NCBI RefSeq assembly: GCF_020859565.1
Contig: NZ_JAJHUO010000008.1
Location: forward strand, 117,409 to 181,408
Direction of reading: 5' to 3'
Length of the DNA stretch: 64,000 nt
Source of the DNA: Saccharothrix luteola
GTDB lineage: Bacteria > Actinomycetota > Actinomycetes > Mycobacteriales > Pseudonocardiaceae
Shown here: positions 27,589 through 35,593 of the stretch, piece after piece
Position numbering within the stretch: position 1 is the stretch's first letter
Layout: each line of letters starts with the position of its first letter
Translations under genes and position numbers: made by a program
The notes under the pieces: model-generated
Database searches by the model: none
The model's input: only the letters and a program-made list of their open reading frames with translations
What the model was told of the DNA's origin: nothing

Positions 27589-27850
27589 CGCGTGCTCCCT
27601 CCGTCAACATCTTCCCCGTCCGACCAGGGCCGGATACTCCGCCCATTCTCCCCTATGCGGACTCGGCAGCGAAACCGAACCGATCTTTCCGGCCCGCCGG
27701 CGGCGGTCGGGCGATCTTCACCAAGCCGCAGATCACGGCCAGGATCACCGTGCGCCAACGACTTCCGCGCCGACCGCCGACCGTCACCTGGTCGTGACCG
27801 TGCACCGCGTTGTGGCGTGTCGCGGGGTCGCCCTGACAGACTCGGCTCTC

Positions 27851-28630
27851 GTGCGAGCCCGTTCCGCGCTCTTCGACGTCTACGGCGGCCACCTCCGCGA
27901 GCGGGGTGGCGCGGCGACGATCGCCGCGCTGGTCCGGTTGCTGGAGCCGCTGGACTTCGCCGCGCCCGCCGTGCGCACGGCCGTCTCGCGCACCGTGCGG
28001 CAGGGCTGGTTGGAACCGGTCCGCCTGCCGGACGGCCCCGGCTACGCGATGACACCTCGCGCGGAACGGCGGCTGGACGAGGCGGCGGCCCGCATCTACC
28101 GCACCCGGCCGTCCACCTGGGACGGTCGCTGGCACGTGGTGGTGCTGGAGGAGCTGCCTGCCCGGGAGGCGCGCGACCGGCTCGCTTCCTCGCTGCAGTT
28201 GCTCGGCTACGGCGCGCTCGGCCCCGTGACGTGGATCGCACCGCGCCCGTCACCGGAGCTGGCGGACGTGCTCACCACCGAGAACGTGCGCGGCAGCACG
28301 TTCCACGGCGAGCACGAGGGCGACCCGGCCGAGCTGGCGGTCCGCGCGTGGGACCTGGCCACGCTGGGGCGCGACTACGCGCGGTTCGTGGCCGAGTGGG
28401 AGCCGGTGATGTCCGCTGTGGACGGTACGGCGCCCGCGGCGGCGTTCGCGGCTTCGCAGCGGTTCCTGCACGCCTGGCGCAAGTTCCTGTTCCGCGACCC
28501 CGGCCTGCCGCGCGAGCTGCTGCCCGCCGACTGGCCGGGCGCGGGGGCGGCCGAGTTCTTCGACCGGCACACCAACCGCCTCGCGCCGGCGGTGGCCAAG
28601 TTCGTCGACGACTGCCTCGCACACCACTAA
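27851..28630 (+). CDS. PaaX-family transcriptional regulator
   Basis: This 259-residue protein has the PaaX N-terminal winged helix (RSALFDVYGGHLRERGG, with VRTAVSRTVRQGWLEPVR) followed by the PaaX central and C-terminal domains (TWDGRWHVVVLEELP, LPADWPG). PaaX proteins repress phenylacetate catabolism and respond to phenylacetyl-CoA. The gene is followed 14 bp downstream by an enoyl-CoA hydratase gene of PaaG type, which supports a link to phenylacetate-like ring degradation, although the other paa genes are not in the window. The GTG start at 27851 matches the family N-terminus. Confidence 0.88.
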   Translation: MRARSALFDVYGGHLRERGGAATIAALVRLLEPLDFAAPAVRTAVSRTVRQGWLEPVRLPDGPGYAMTPRAERRLDEAAARIYRTRPSTWDGRWHVVVLEELPAREARDRLASSLQLLGYGALGPVTWIAPRPSPELADVLTTENVRGSTFHGEHEGDPAELAVRAWDLATLGRDYARFVAEWEPVMSAVDGTAPAAAFAASQRFLHAWRKFLFRDPGLPRELLPADWPGAGAAEFFDRHTNRLAPAVAKFVDDCLAHH

Positions 28631-28644
28631 CCGGAGGTCACCCC

Positions 28645-29424
28645 GTGTCCGAACTCCTCATCGAGGACGCTGACGGCGTTCGCACCTTCACGCTGAACCG
28701 GCCCGAGTCGTTCAACTCGTTCACGGTGGCGTTGAAGGAGCGGTTCCTCCAGGCCGTGGTCGAGACCGCCGCGGACGACGCCGTGCGCGCGGTGGTCGTG
28801 ACCGGCGCGGGGAAGGCGTTCTGCGCCGGTCAGGACCTCAAGGAGCACGTCGCGCTGCTGGAGGCGGGCGACCCGGCGCCGTTGGAGACGGTGGAGCGGC
28901 ACTACAACCCGCTGATCAAGGCGATCGTGGGTATGCCGAAGCCGGTCATCGCCGCGGTGAACGGGATGGCGGCGGGCGCGGGGGCGTCGCTGGCGTACGC
29001 GTGCGACCTGCGGGTGGCCGGGGCGGGGGCGAAGTTCCTGATGGCGTTCGCGAACGTGGGGCTGACCGCGGACTCGGGCGCGTCGTGGACGTTGCCGAGG
29101 CTGATCGGGCACGGTCGGGCGATGGAGATGATGCTGCTCGCGCAGCCGGTCGGCGCGGAGGAGGCGTTGCGGATCGGCATGGTGGGCCAGGTCGTGCCGG
29201 ACGGCGAGGTGCTGTCGACGGCGCAGGCGTTGGCCCGTCAGCTGGCGGCCGGGCCGACCACGGCGTACGCCAAGATCAAGGAGGCGATGGCGTTCTCCGG
29301 CGAGCTGGCGGCGGCGCTGGACGTGGAGGCGCGCACGCAGGCGGAGGCGGGCGCGACGGCCGACCACCGCGAGGCGGTGGCCGCGTTCGTGGCGAAGCGG
29401 AAGCCGGCGTTCACGGGGCGCTGA
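28645..29424 (+). CDS. enoyl-CoA hydratase/isomerase (PaaG/EchA type)
   Basis: This 259-residue crotonase-fold protein has the oxyanion-hole motifs AFCAGQDLKEH (about 62-72) and NGMAAGAGASLAYACDLRVA (about 108-127), the SGASWTLPRLIG segment and a C-terminal trimerisation helix. An Asp (ADSGAS) occupies the acid position used by PaaG-like isomerases, where classical hydratases have Glu. The GTG at 28645 has GGAGG seven bases upstream. It follows a PaaX-like regulator closely and is probably cotranscribed with it. The preferred call is 1,2-epoxyphenylacetyl-CoA isomerase-like; general beta-oxidation remains possible. Confidence 0.87.
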   Translation: MSELLIEDADGVRTFTLNRPESFNSFTVALKERFLQAVVETAADDAVRAVVVTGAGKAFCAGQDLKEHVALLEAGDPAPLETVERHYNPLIKAIVGMPKPVIAAVNGMAAGAGASLAYACDLRVAGAGAKFLMAFANVGLTADSGASWTLPRLIGHGRAMEMMLLAQPVGAEEALRIGMVGQVVPDGEVLSTAQALARQLAAGPTTAYAKIKEAMAFSGELAAALDVEARTQAEAGATADHREAVAAFVAKRKPAFTGR

Positions 29425-29475
29425 CGGCTGAGGCGGCCGGGCCCTCGAGGCCGGGACGAGGTAGCCCGGACGTGG

Positions 29476-30024
29476 CTAGGACGAGGCGCGGAAGCAGGCC
29501 GCGATGTGGTCGTCGACCATGCCGGTGGCCTGCATCAGCGCGTAGCAGGTGGTGGGGCCGAGGAACGCGAAGCCGCGGCGCTTGAGCTCCTTGGCCATCG
29601 CCTTCGACTCGGGCGTGACGGCGGGCACGTCGGCGCTCGTGGCGGGGCGCTCGTGGCGCTCGGGGGCGAACGACCACAGCAGGTCGTCCAGCGGCACGTC
29701 CAGCTCGGCGACGGCGCGGGCGTTGGCGATCGTGGCGTTGATCTTGGCGCGGTTGCGGACGATGCCCGCGTCGGCCATGAGCCGGTCGAAGTCGTCGGCG
29801 CCGAACTCGGCGACCAGCTCGGGCTTGAAGCCCGCGAAGGCCGTCCGGAAGTTCTCGCGCTTGCGCAGGATGGTGATCCAGGACAGGCCCGACTGGAACG
29901 ATTCGAGCGACATCCGCTCGAACATGGCCGCCTCGCCGCGCAGCTCGACGCCCCACTCGGTGTCGTGGTAGTCGACGTAGTCGGGCGTGCTGTCGCCCCA
30001 CGGGCAGCGGACGAGGTCGGTCAT
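29476..30024 (-). CDS. tagA: DNA-3-methyladenine glycosylase I
   Basis: This 182-residue protein has the Tag family signature: N-terminal RCPWGDSTPDYVDYHDTEWG (a Cys zinc ligand with the Tyr/Glu pocket), FQSGLSWITILRKRENFR (helix-hairpin-helix region) and C-terminal GFAFLGPTTCYALMQATGMV with the Cys/His zinc ligands. It excises 3-methyladenine from alkylated DNA. Its ATG overlaps the stop of the upstream SRPBCC gene (ATGA). M. tuberculosis Rv1210 occupies the same position. Confidence 0.95.
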   Translation of the reverse strand: MTDLVRCPWGDSTPDYVDYHDTEWGVELRGEAAMFERMSLESFQSGLSWITILRKRENFRTAFAGFKPELVAEFGADDFDRLMADAGIVRNRAKINATIANARAVAELDVPLDDLLWSFAPERHERPATSADVPAVTPESKAMAKELKRRGFAFLGPTTCYALMQATGMVDDHIAACFRASS

Positions 30025-30434
30025 GCGTGGTACTCCCGGGCGAAGGCGGCGAAGCGGCGCAGCGACCATCTCACACCCGGCGCGAAGGCCAGGTTCAGCG
30101 GTAGTGCGATGTCCTCGGACCAGACGAGTTCGCTGCGCGCCTCCCCGCGGGGCACGACGACGAACTCGCCGGTCCCGCGCACCAGCCGGCCGGTGTGCTC
30201 GACGGCGCAGCGCACCGGCGGCTCCCACGCGGTGATGCGCATGGTGTCGGTGAACCCGAGCGGGCCGAGGCCGGTGAACGCGGTCAGGCCGCTGCCCTCG
30301 CTCGCGCCGTCGCCGCTGGTCACGCGGACGGTGGTGCCGAGCATCCACTCGCCCTGCCGCGCCCAGTCGGTCAGCGCCGCCCAGGTGGTCGCGGCCGGCG
30401 CCTCGACCTCGACGCGCAGGTCAAGCCGGGTCAT
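30021..30434 (-). CDS. SRPBCC (START-like) protein
   Basis: This 137-residue protein shows the SRPBCC/polyketide-cyclase fold pattern: an N-terminal beta strand LRVEVEAPAATTWAALTDW, central strands and a long C-terminal helix. The fold forms a hydrophobic pocket for lipids or aromatic ligands. It is sandwiched by overlaps, 14 bp with the upstream DivIVA-like gene and 4 bp with tagA, so the three form one operon. The ligand is unknown. Confidence 0.82.
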   Translation of the reverse strand: MTRLDLRVEVEAPAATTWAALTDWARQGEWMLGTTVRVTSGDGASEGSGLTAFTGLGPLGFTDTMRITAWEPPVRCAVEHTGRLVRGTGEFVVVPRGEARSELVWSEDIALPLNLAFAPGVRWSLRRFAAFAREYHA

Positions 30435-30789
30435 GCTCCGGCTCCCGCTCGGGGTCGGGCGTCACCTGGTCGGGTTCGGTGGCCGCCGGGCGGTCGACGC
30501 CCAGCTCGGCCTCCAGTTCCGCGACGCGGTCGCGCAGCCGTTCGACCTCGCCGGCCAGGCGGTCCAGCGCCCAGTCCACCTCGGTCATCTTGTAGCCGCG
30601 CAGGACCTGCTGGAACTTCAGGTCGCGCACGTCGTCCGGGGTCACGTCGTCGGACGGCAGGCGGGTCGGCGACGCGCCCGGCGGCAGCGGCGCCAGTTCC
30701 TCGCCTCGCCCGAACACCAACGCGGCCAGCAGGAAGACCACGGCCGCGACGAGCGCCATGACGACGATGTAGATGAGCGCTGAGGTCAC
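30421..30789 (-). CDS. DivIVA-domain membrane protein (Rv1209-like)
   Basis: This 122-residue protein has one N-terminal transmembrane helix (about 4-25), a Pro-rich linker, then the short DivIVA-type motif LKFQQVLRGYKMTEVDWALD and a coiled coil (about 75-100). It ends in an acidic tail. It matches the Rv1209 type of actinobacterial protein next to tagA and gpgS. A membrane-anchored scaffold near cell-wall growth sites is inferred from the DivIVA motif. The GTG at 30789 has no obvious ribosome-binding site. Confidence 0.83.
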   Translation of the reverse strand: MTSALIYIVVMALVAAVVFLLAALVFGRGEELAPLPPGASPTRLPSDDVTPDDVRDLKFQQVLRGYKMTEVDWALDRLAGEVERLRDRVAELEAELGVDRPAATEPDQVTPDPEREPEHDPA

Positions 30790-30817
30790 GTGACGATCGT
30801 GACACATGCCCCGCCGG

Positions 30818-31480
30818 TCAGACCGAGGAGAACACCACACAGCGCCGGGCGAGCACGGCCAGCCGCAGCGCGATGACGAACGAGACGACGGTCGCGGCGG
30901 CCACCGGGGGTGACAGGAGCAGCCTCGTCGCGTCCAGGTAGGCGGTCGCGGCCAGGATCGCCACGTTGCCGAGCAGGGACACGCCGACCGCGACGACGGC
31001 CACGACACCGGCGAGCTTGGCCAGGGTGACCGTGCTGACCGTCGTGCGGGCCAGCCGCCGTCCGACGAGCAGCGCGAGCACCGCCACGCCCGCCACGAGC
31101 CACGCCGACGTGTCGTTGAACCGGGCGATGAGGAGGTACCAGTCGGGCGGCGGGGCGTCGAAGTCGTTCCAGGCCCCGATCCAGAACCGGCGGTTGAGCT
31201 CCCACATCACGTACGCGAGGGGGATCACCAGCATCACCGACCGCAGCGTGCGGGCGCCGTAGGCGAGGCCGAGCAGGCCCTGGTACTCGCGGGCGATGGC
31301 GGTGACCGGGCCGAACTCGGCGACGGCGCGGCGTTGCGCGTCCTCCTCCGCCAGCCCCCGGTCGCGGTGCGCGGCGGCGGCGTCGTGGAGGCTGTCCCTG
31401 GCCTCGGCGAGCAGGTCGTCCTTGACCGGGTCCGGTCCGCGCAGCCGCCGGTCCAGGGCGGTTACGTAGTCGTCGATCAC
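30818..31480 (-). CDS. HAAS-domain membrane protein
   Basis: This 220-residue protein has an N-terminal HAAS/DUF1700-like helical domain (IDDYVTALDRRLRG, with LLAEARDSLHDAA) and four or five membrane helices (about 90-215). The GTG at 31480 overlaps the PadR stop (GTGA). PadR-HAAS pairs are a widespread coupled module in which the membrane protein is the usual partner of the PadR repressor. It lies beside the divergent cyd genes. The role is unknown. Confidence 0.83.
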   Translation of the reverse strand: MIDDYVTALDRRLRGPDPVKDDLLAEARDSLHDAAAAHRDRGLAEEDAQRRAVAEFGPVTAIAREYQGLLGLAYGARTLRSVMLVIPLAYVMWELNRRFWIGAWNDFDAPPPDWYLLIARFNDTSAWLVAGVAVLALLVGRRLARTTVSTVTLAKLAGVVAVVAVGVSLLGNVAILAATAYLDATRLLLSPPVAAATVVSFVIALRLAVLARRCVVFSSV

Positions 31481-31815
31481 GCCTGAGCCGGCCACGGCCC
31501 ACCTCCCAGCACGCCCTCGATGGCGGTGGTGAACTCGCGCCACGCGGTGCGCTCGGCGGCCAGGGCGCGCTGGCCCGCCTTCGTGAGCCGGTACGTGCGG
31601 CGCTGCCGGCCGCCGACGGTGCTCCACTCGCTGGTCACCAGGCCGGCGGTCTCCAGCCGGCGCAGGGCCGGGTAGACGGTGCCGGTGGGCAGGTCGAGGG
31701 CGCCGCCGCTGCGCCGCTGCAACGCCTCGATGATGGCGTAGCCGTGCAGCTTGCCGCCGTCGAGCGTGGCCAGCAGGAGCGCGTCCAGATGCCCCCGCAA
31801 CGCGTCGGACTTCAT
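31477..31815 (-). CDS. PadR-family transcriptional regulator
   Basis: This 112-residue protein has the PadR winged helix: LRGHLDALLLATLDGGKLHG, PTGTVYPALRRLETAGLV and the wing GGRQRRTYRLTKAGQ. The ATG at 31815 follows TAGAGT (minus strand, 31824-31829) by eight bases, so it is probably leaderless. It is divergent from cydA with 89 bp between start codons. GTAGGCA near its own start and TGCCTAC near the cydA promoter form a distant inverted pair that could be its operators. Control of cyd is inferred from this arrangement. Confidence 0.88.
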   Translation of the reverse strand: MKSDALRGHLDALLLATLDGGKLHGYAIIEALQRRSGGALDLPTGTVYPALRRLETAGLVTSEWSTVGGRQRRTYRLTKAGQRALAAERTAWREFTTAIEGVLGGGPWPAQA

Positions 31816-31904
31816 GGGTAGGCACTCTACTGATCCGGGACCGGGGTGGGAATCGGGGACATCCCCGATGTTGGGTTGTCTGCCTACATATACCGTCACT
31901 ACCC

Positions 31905-33071
31905 ATGGATGCTCTCGGACTGGCCCGGCTCCAGTTCGCCACCACGACGTCGTTCCACTTCCTGTTCGTGCTGCTGACGCTCGGACTGGTGACGTCGGTG
32001 GCGGTGATGCAGACCCGGGCCACGCTGTCCGCCGACCCCGTGCACGCCCGGATGACGCGCTTCTGGGGTCGGCTCTACGTGGTGAACTACGCGCTCGGCA
32101 TCGCGACCGGCATCGTCATGGAGTTCCAGTTCGGGCTGAACTGGTCGGGCCTGTCGACGGTCGCGGGCGACGTGTTCGGCGCGCCGCTGGCGCTGGAGAC
32201 GCTGGTGGCGTTCTTCCTGGAGTCGACGTTCCTCGGCCTGTGGATCTTCGGCTGGGACCGGCTGAACAAGTGGGTCCACCTGGCGCTGATCTGGCTGGTC
32301 GCGCTGACCGCGTTCGCCTCCGCGTTCTGGATCATGATGGCGAACGCGTTCCTGCAGAACCCGGCGGGGCACGAAGCGCGTGACGGCGTGCTGCGGCTGG
32401 TCGACTTCTCGGCGCTGGTGGCCAACCCGACGTTCGGCACGGCGTTCCTGCACGTGTGCTTCGCGTCGCTGACCGTCGGCGGCGTGTTCCTGACCGGCGT
32501 GAGCGCCTACCACTTCATCCGCCGCACGGCGGAGGTCGACTTCTTCCGCCGGTCGCTGCGGCTGGGCGTGGTGCTGACGGCGCTCGCCACGCCGGTGCTG
32601 ATCGGGTTCGGGTTCGGGCAGTTCCCGATCGTGGAGCGCTACCAGCCGGAGAAGCTCGACACGGTCGGGGCGCCGGACGGGATCGGCCTCGGGTTCATGA
32701 TCCAGATCGGGTTCGTGCTGCTGCTGGTGAGCTGGGCGACCGTGCCGCTGCTGTTCCGCGACTGGGTGGTGCGGCTGCGGTTCCCGCTGTACCTGATGGT
32801 GCTCGGCATCCCGCTGCCGTTCGTGGCGGCGATCGGCGGGTGGCTGTTCCGCGAGGTCGGGCGGCAGCCGTGGCTGATCCAGGGCGTGCTGACCACGCAG
32901 GACGCGATGTCGCACGTGAGCGCGGGGCAGATGCTCGTGTCGTTCATCGCGTTCACGTCCGTGTTCGCGGTGCTGGCGGTCGCCGACTGGGTGCTGATCG
33001 CCCGGCTGGCCCGGCGTGGGCCCGTTTCCTCGGACGAGGCGCCGGTGTCGCCGCTCGTCCCGGCTCTGTGA
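31905..33071 (+). CDS. cydA: cytochrome bd oxidase subunit I (compact form)
   Basis: This 388-residue polytopic protein has the CydA landmarks: His18 (heme b595 ligand position, SFHFLFV), the paired glutamates in ALETLVAFFLESTFLGLWIFGWDR-like helix 3, a His in TAFLHVCFAS (about 187) and the GRQPW signature near 326. The usual protein is about 480 residues. Here the periplasmic Q-loop is reduced to a short GFGQFPIVERYQPEK segment. It reduces O2 to water with quinol, or possibly another donor given the short loop. TACCGT eight bases before the ATG suggests a leaderless start. The order cydA-cydB-cydD-cydC follows. Confidence 0.88.
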   Translation: MDALGLARLQFATTTSFHFLFVLLTLGLVTSVAVMQTRATLSADPVHARMTRFWGRLYVVNYALGIATGIVMEFQFGLNWSGLSTVAGDVFGAPLALETLVAFFLESTFLGLWIFGWDRLNKWVHLALIWLVALTAFASAFWIMMANAFLQNPAGHEARDGVLRLVDFSALVANPTFGTAFLHVCFASLTVGGVFLTGVSAYHFIRRTAEVDFFRRSLRLGVVLTALATPVLIGFGFGQFPIVERYQPEKLDTVGAPDGIGLGFMIQIGFVLLLVSWATVPLLFRDWVVRLRFPLYLMVLGIPLPFVAAIGGWLFREVGRQPWLIQGVLTTQDAMSHVSAGQMLVSFIAFTSVFAVLAVADWVLIARLARRGPVSSDEAPVSPLVPAL

Positions 33072-33081
33072 GGGGTGTGTC

Positions 33082-33927
33082 GTGGAAGGTGTCTGGGTTG
33101 TCCTACTGGCGTTCCTGACCTGCGGTTACTTCGCGCTGGCCGGGTTCGACTACGGGGTCGGGGTGTTGTTGCGGCTGGTCGGGCGGGACGAGCGGTCGCG
33201 GCGGGCGGTGTTGCGCGCGGTGACGCCGTTCTTCCTCGGCAACGAGGTGTGGCTGGTCGCGGCGGTGGGCGTGCTGTTCGGCGCGTTCCCCCGGTTGGAG
33301 GGCGAGTTGCTGTCGTCGCAGCACACGGTGTTCGCGGTGCTGCTGGCCGGGTTGGTGTGCTTCACGGTGGCGGTGCAGTTGCGGTCGCCCGGGTGGGATT
33401 TCCCGCTGGTGGGTGGCGCGCTGGTGGTCGCCGCGGGGTGGGGTGTGCTGCTGGGGCGGGTGCTCGGCGGGCCGGTGTGGTTGTGGGGTGCGGGGATGCT
33501 GGTGCTGTTCTCGTTGCACGGGGCGGTTTTCCTGGCTTGGCGGTTGTCGGGTGAGCTGCGGGCGCGGGCGTCGCGGATCGCTGGTGTCCTGGTGCTGCCG
33601 GGTGTTGGTTTCGTGGTGGCGGCGGTGGTGACGGCCGGGTCGGTGCCGGTGCCCGCGTTCGGGGTTACGGGGGTGGTCGCGTCGGGCTTGTTGGGCGGGG
33701 TGTGGGTGGCGTTGCGGGCGGGGCGGCACCGGGTGGCTTTCGCGTGCAGCGCGGTGCTGTGCGCGGTGCCGGTGGTGGGGGTGTTCGGGGCGAGGTCGGT
33801 GGTGACGGTGTCGGTGATGGCGGACCTCCCGACGTTGCGGGTGTTGACGTGGGCGGCGGTCGTGGTGGTGCCGTTGGTGCTGGTGTTCCAGTGGGCGACT
33901 TGGCGGATGTCCCGTGCGGCACGTTGA
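33082..33927 (+). CDS. cydB: cytochrome bd oxidase subunit II
   Basis: This 281-residue membrane protein has the CydB N-terminus FALAGFDYGVGVLLRLVGR, the TPFFLGNEVWLVAAVG helix and seven or eight membrane segments. It is somewhat shorter than the 340-residue canonical subunit, in keeping with the compact CydA. GAGGGG precedes the GTG start at 33082, 10 bp after cydA. It overlaps cydD by 14 bp, so the cluster is one operon. Confidence 0.9.
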   Translation: MEGVWVVLLAFLTCGYFALAGFDYGVGVLLRLVGRDERSRRAVLRAVTPFFLGNEVWLVAAVGVLFGAFPRLEGELLSSQHTVFAVLLAGLVCFTVAVQLRSPGWDFPLVGGALVVAAGWGVLLGRVLGGPVWLWGAGMLVLFSLHGAVFLAWRLSGELRARASRIAGVLVLPGVGFVVAAVVTAGSVPVPAFGVTGVVASGLLGGVWVALRAGRHRVAFACSAVLCAVPVVGVFGARSVVTVSVMADLPTLRVLTWAAVVVVPLVLVFQWATWRMSRAAR

Positions 33928-35593
33928 CCGGGGGTACGTCGTCGTCCTGGTGGTGTTGGCGGTGGTGACGGCGGCGGTGGTGCTGGCGCAGGCCGAGGTG
34001 TTGGCGGCGGTGGTGGCGGGCGGGTTGTCGGCGTGGTGGGTGGTGGCGGTGGTCTTGGTGCGCGGGGGTCTGGTGTGGGGCGGGCGGGTGGTGACGCAGC
34101 GCTTCGCGATCTCGGTGAAGGCCGCGTTGCGGAAGCGGGTGTTGCGCGAGTCTTCGGGGTCTTGCGGTTCTTCCGGGTCTTCCGGGTCTTCCGGGTCTTC
34201 GGGGTCTTCGGGGTCGGTCACCACGCTGGTGGTGAAGGGGGTGGACGCGGTGGAGCCGTACTTCGCCGGGTACCTGCCGCAGGTGGTGGTGGCGGCGGTG
34301 GTGCCGGTCGCGGTGGTGGTGCGGTTGTCGTTCGCGGACCTGGCGTCGGCGGTGGTGGTGCTGGTGACCTTGCCGCTGGTGCCGGTGTTCGCCGCGCTGG
34401 TCGGCGTGCACACCCGTGATCGGACGCGGGCGCAGTGGGCCGGGTTGGCGGTGGTGGGTGGGCATTTCCTGGACGTGGTGCGCGGGCTGGGGACGTTGAA
34501 GGTGTTCGGGCGGGCGGCGGCGCAGGCGGCGACCGTGCGGGCGATGGCGGGTGCGCACGCGGCGGCGACGATGCGGACGCTGCGGGTGGCGTTCCTGTCG
34601 GCGTTGGTGCTGGAGTTGGTGGCGACGTTGTCGGTGGCGCTGGTGGCCGTGCCGGTGGGGTTGCGGCTGCTGCACGGCGGGGTGACGTTGCAGGTGGCGC
34701 TGCTGGTGCTGCTGCTGGCGCCGGAGGCCTACCTGCCGCTGCGGGCGGCGGGCTCGCAGTTCCACGCCTCCGCCGAGGGCCTGGCCGTGCTGGAGGCCGT
34801 GCCGCGGGCCATCCCCTCGGCAGAGGCCGCCGCACCAGCCGCGCCGCAGGTCGTCGCTACGCAGGGGTCCTCGCCAGGGGGATCCCCGGTTTTGATCCTG
34901 CCAGAGGGGGGCGACGAAATGCCGTCGTCGGGTGCAGCCTGTGGACAACTCGCGGGTGAGGCCCGCGTGGTGGTCGGCGGGGTGCTCGCGCCCGACCTGC
35001 GGACGGCCGAGATCGTGGTGGAACGGGTCGTGGTCCGGTATCCGGGCAGGGAGTCGTTGGGCCCGATGTCGTTGCGGATCGCGGCCGGTGAGCGGGTCGG
35101 GTTGGCGGGGCCCAGCGGGGTCGGGAAGAGCACATTGCTGGCCGTGGTGATGGGCTTCGTGACTCCTGCGTCGGGGCGGGTGCTGGTCGGTGGGGTGGAC
35201 CTGCGCGAACTCGACCGCGAGTGGTGGTTGCGACAGGTGGCGTGGGTGCCGCAGCGGCCGACGCTGTTCCCCGGCACGGTCGGCGAGAACATCGCGCTCG
35301 GCTCGACCGGTGACGTGCGCGCCGCCGCGGCCGAGATGGGGTTGGCCCACCTGGTCGACGCCGAGCACCCGTTGTCCTCCGGTGAACGGCAGCGGGTCGC
35401 GCTGGCGCGGGCGTTGGTGCGCGACGACGCGCGGATGCTGCTGCTGGACGAGCCGACCTCCCGGCTGGACGGCGGCACGGAGGAAGCGGTGCTGAGGGCG
35501 ACGCGGCGGCTCGCGTCCGGGCGCACGGCGATCGTCGTGGCGCACCGGCCCGCGATGCTCGGCGAGGTGGACCGGGTGGTGGCGTTCGGATGA
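33914..35593 (+). CDS. cydD: ABC exporter CydD with two repeat-derived in-frame insertions
   Basis: This 559-residue half-transporter has a type-IV exporter membrane domain (1-305) and an NBD (about 355-559): Walker A GPSGVGKST, Q-loop VPQRPTLFPGTV, signature LSSGERQRV, Walker B MLLLDEPTS and H-loop VVAHRP. CydDC exports thiols and heme-related compounds for cytochrome bd assembly. Two oddities lie in frame. Seven Ser-Ser-Gly-like units (about 80-100) replace the usual cytoplasmic-loop sequence before the VKGVDAVEPYFAGYLP segment. A 95-bp dispersed element (residues about 316-348) forms the linker between membrane domain and NBD. The reading frame stays intact through both, and the NBD motifs are unharmed, so the gene is probably functional. 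Confidence 0.88.
   Translation: MRHVDRGYVVVLVVLAVVTAAVVLAQAEVLAAVVAGGLSAWWVVAVVLVRGGLVWGGRVVTQRFAISVKAALRKRVLRESSGSCGSSGSSGSSGSSGSSGSVTTLVVKGVDAVEPYFAGYLPQVVVAAVVPVAVVVRLSFADLASAVVVLVTLPLVPVFAALVGVHTRDRTRAQWAGLAVVGGHFLDVVRGLGTLKVFGRAAAQAATVRAMAGAHAAATMRTLRVAFLSALVLELVATLSVALVAVPVGLRLLHGGVTLQVALLVLLLAPEAYLPLRAAGSQFHASAEGLAVLEAVPRAIPSAEAAAPAAPQVVATQGSSPGGSPVLILPEGGDEMPSSGAACGQLAGEARVVVGGVLAPDLRTAEIVVERVVVRYPGRESLGPMSLRIAAGERVGLAGPSGVGKSTLLAVVMGFVTPASGRVLVGGVDLRELDREWWLRQVAWVPQRPTLFPGTVGENIALGSTGDVRAAAAEMGLAHLVDAEHPLSSGERQRVALARALVRDDARMLLLDEPTSRLDGGTEEAVLRATRRLASGRTAIVVAHRPAMLGEVDRVVAFG
34151..34213 (+). repeat. seven 9-bp tandem repeats in cydD
   Basis: Seven consecutive TCTTCSGGG units (one diverged to TCTTGCGGT) are followed by TCGG. 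Each unit encodes Ser-Ser-Gly. The 9-bp period keeps the frame whatever the copy number, so slippage would change only the loop length. Confidence 0.9.
34861..34957 (+). repeat. dispersed hairpin-DnaA-box element, copy C (inside cydD)
   Basis: The stretch is colinear with 17952-18045: GCAGGGGTCCTCGCCA start, TTTTGATCCTGCC middle and CTGTGGACAACTCGC end. It includes the perfect TTGTCCACA DnaA box on the minus strand (34940-34948). The hairpin stem is weakened by changes in its right arm (GGATCCCC), so it should no longer terminate transcription. It is read in frame as part of CydD. Confidence 0.75.

Noticed and set aside
34151..34213. CRISPR-like array in cydD
   Set aside because: Units are 9 bp, contiguous and without spacers; it is a coding microsatellite. 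No CRISPR array was seen anywhere.
33914..35593. cydD as a pseudogene because of repeat insertion
   Set aside because: Frame is intact through both repeats, all ATPase motifs are present and the ATGA overlap with cydC is kept.
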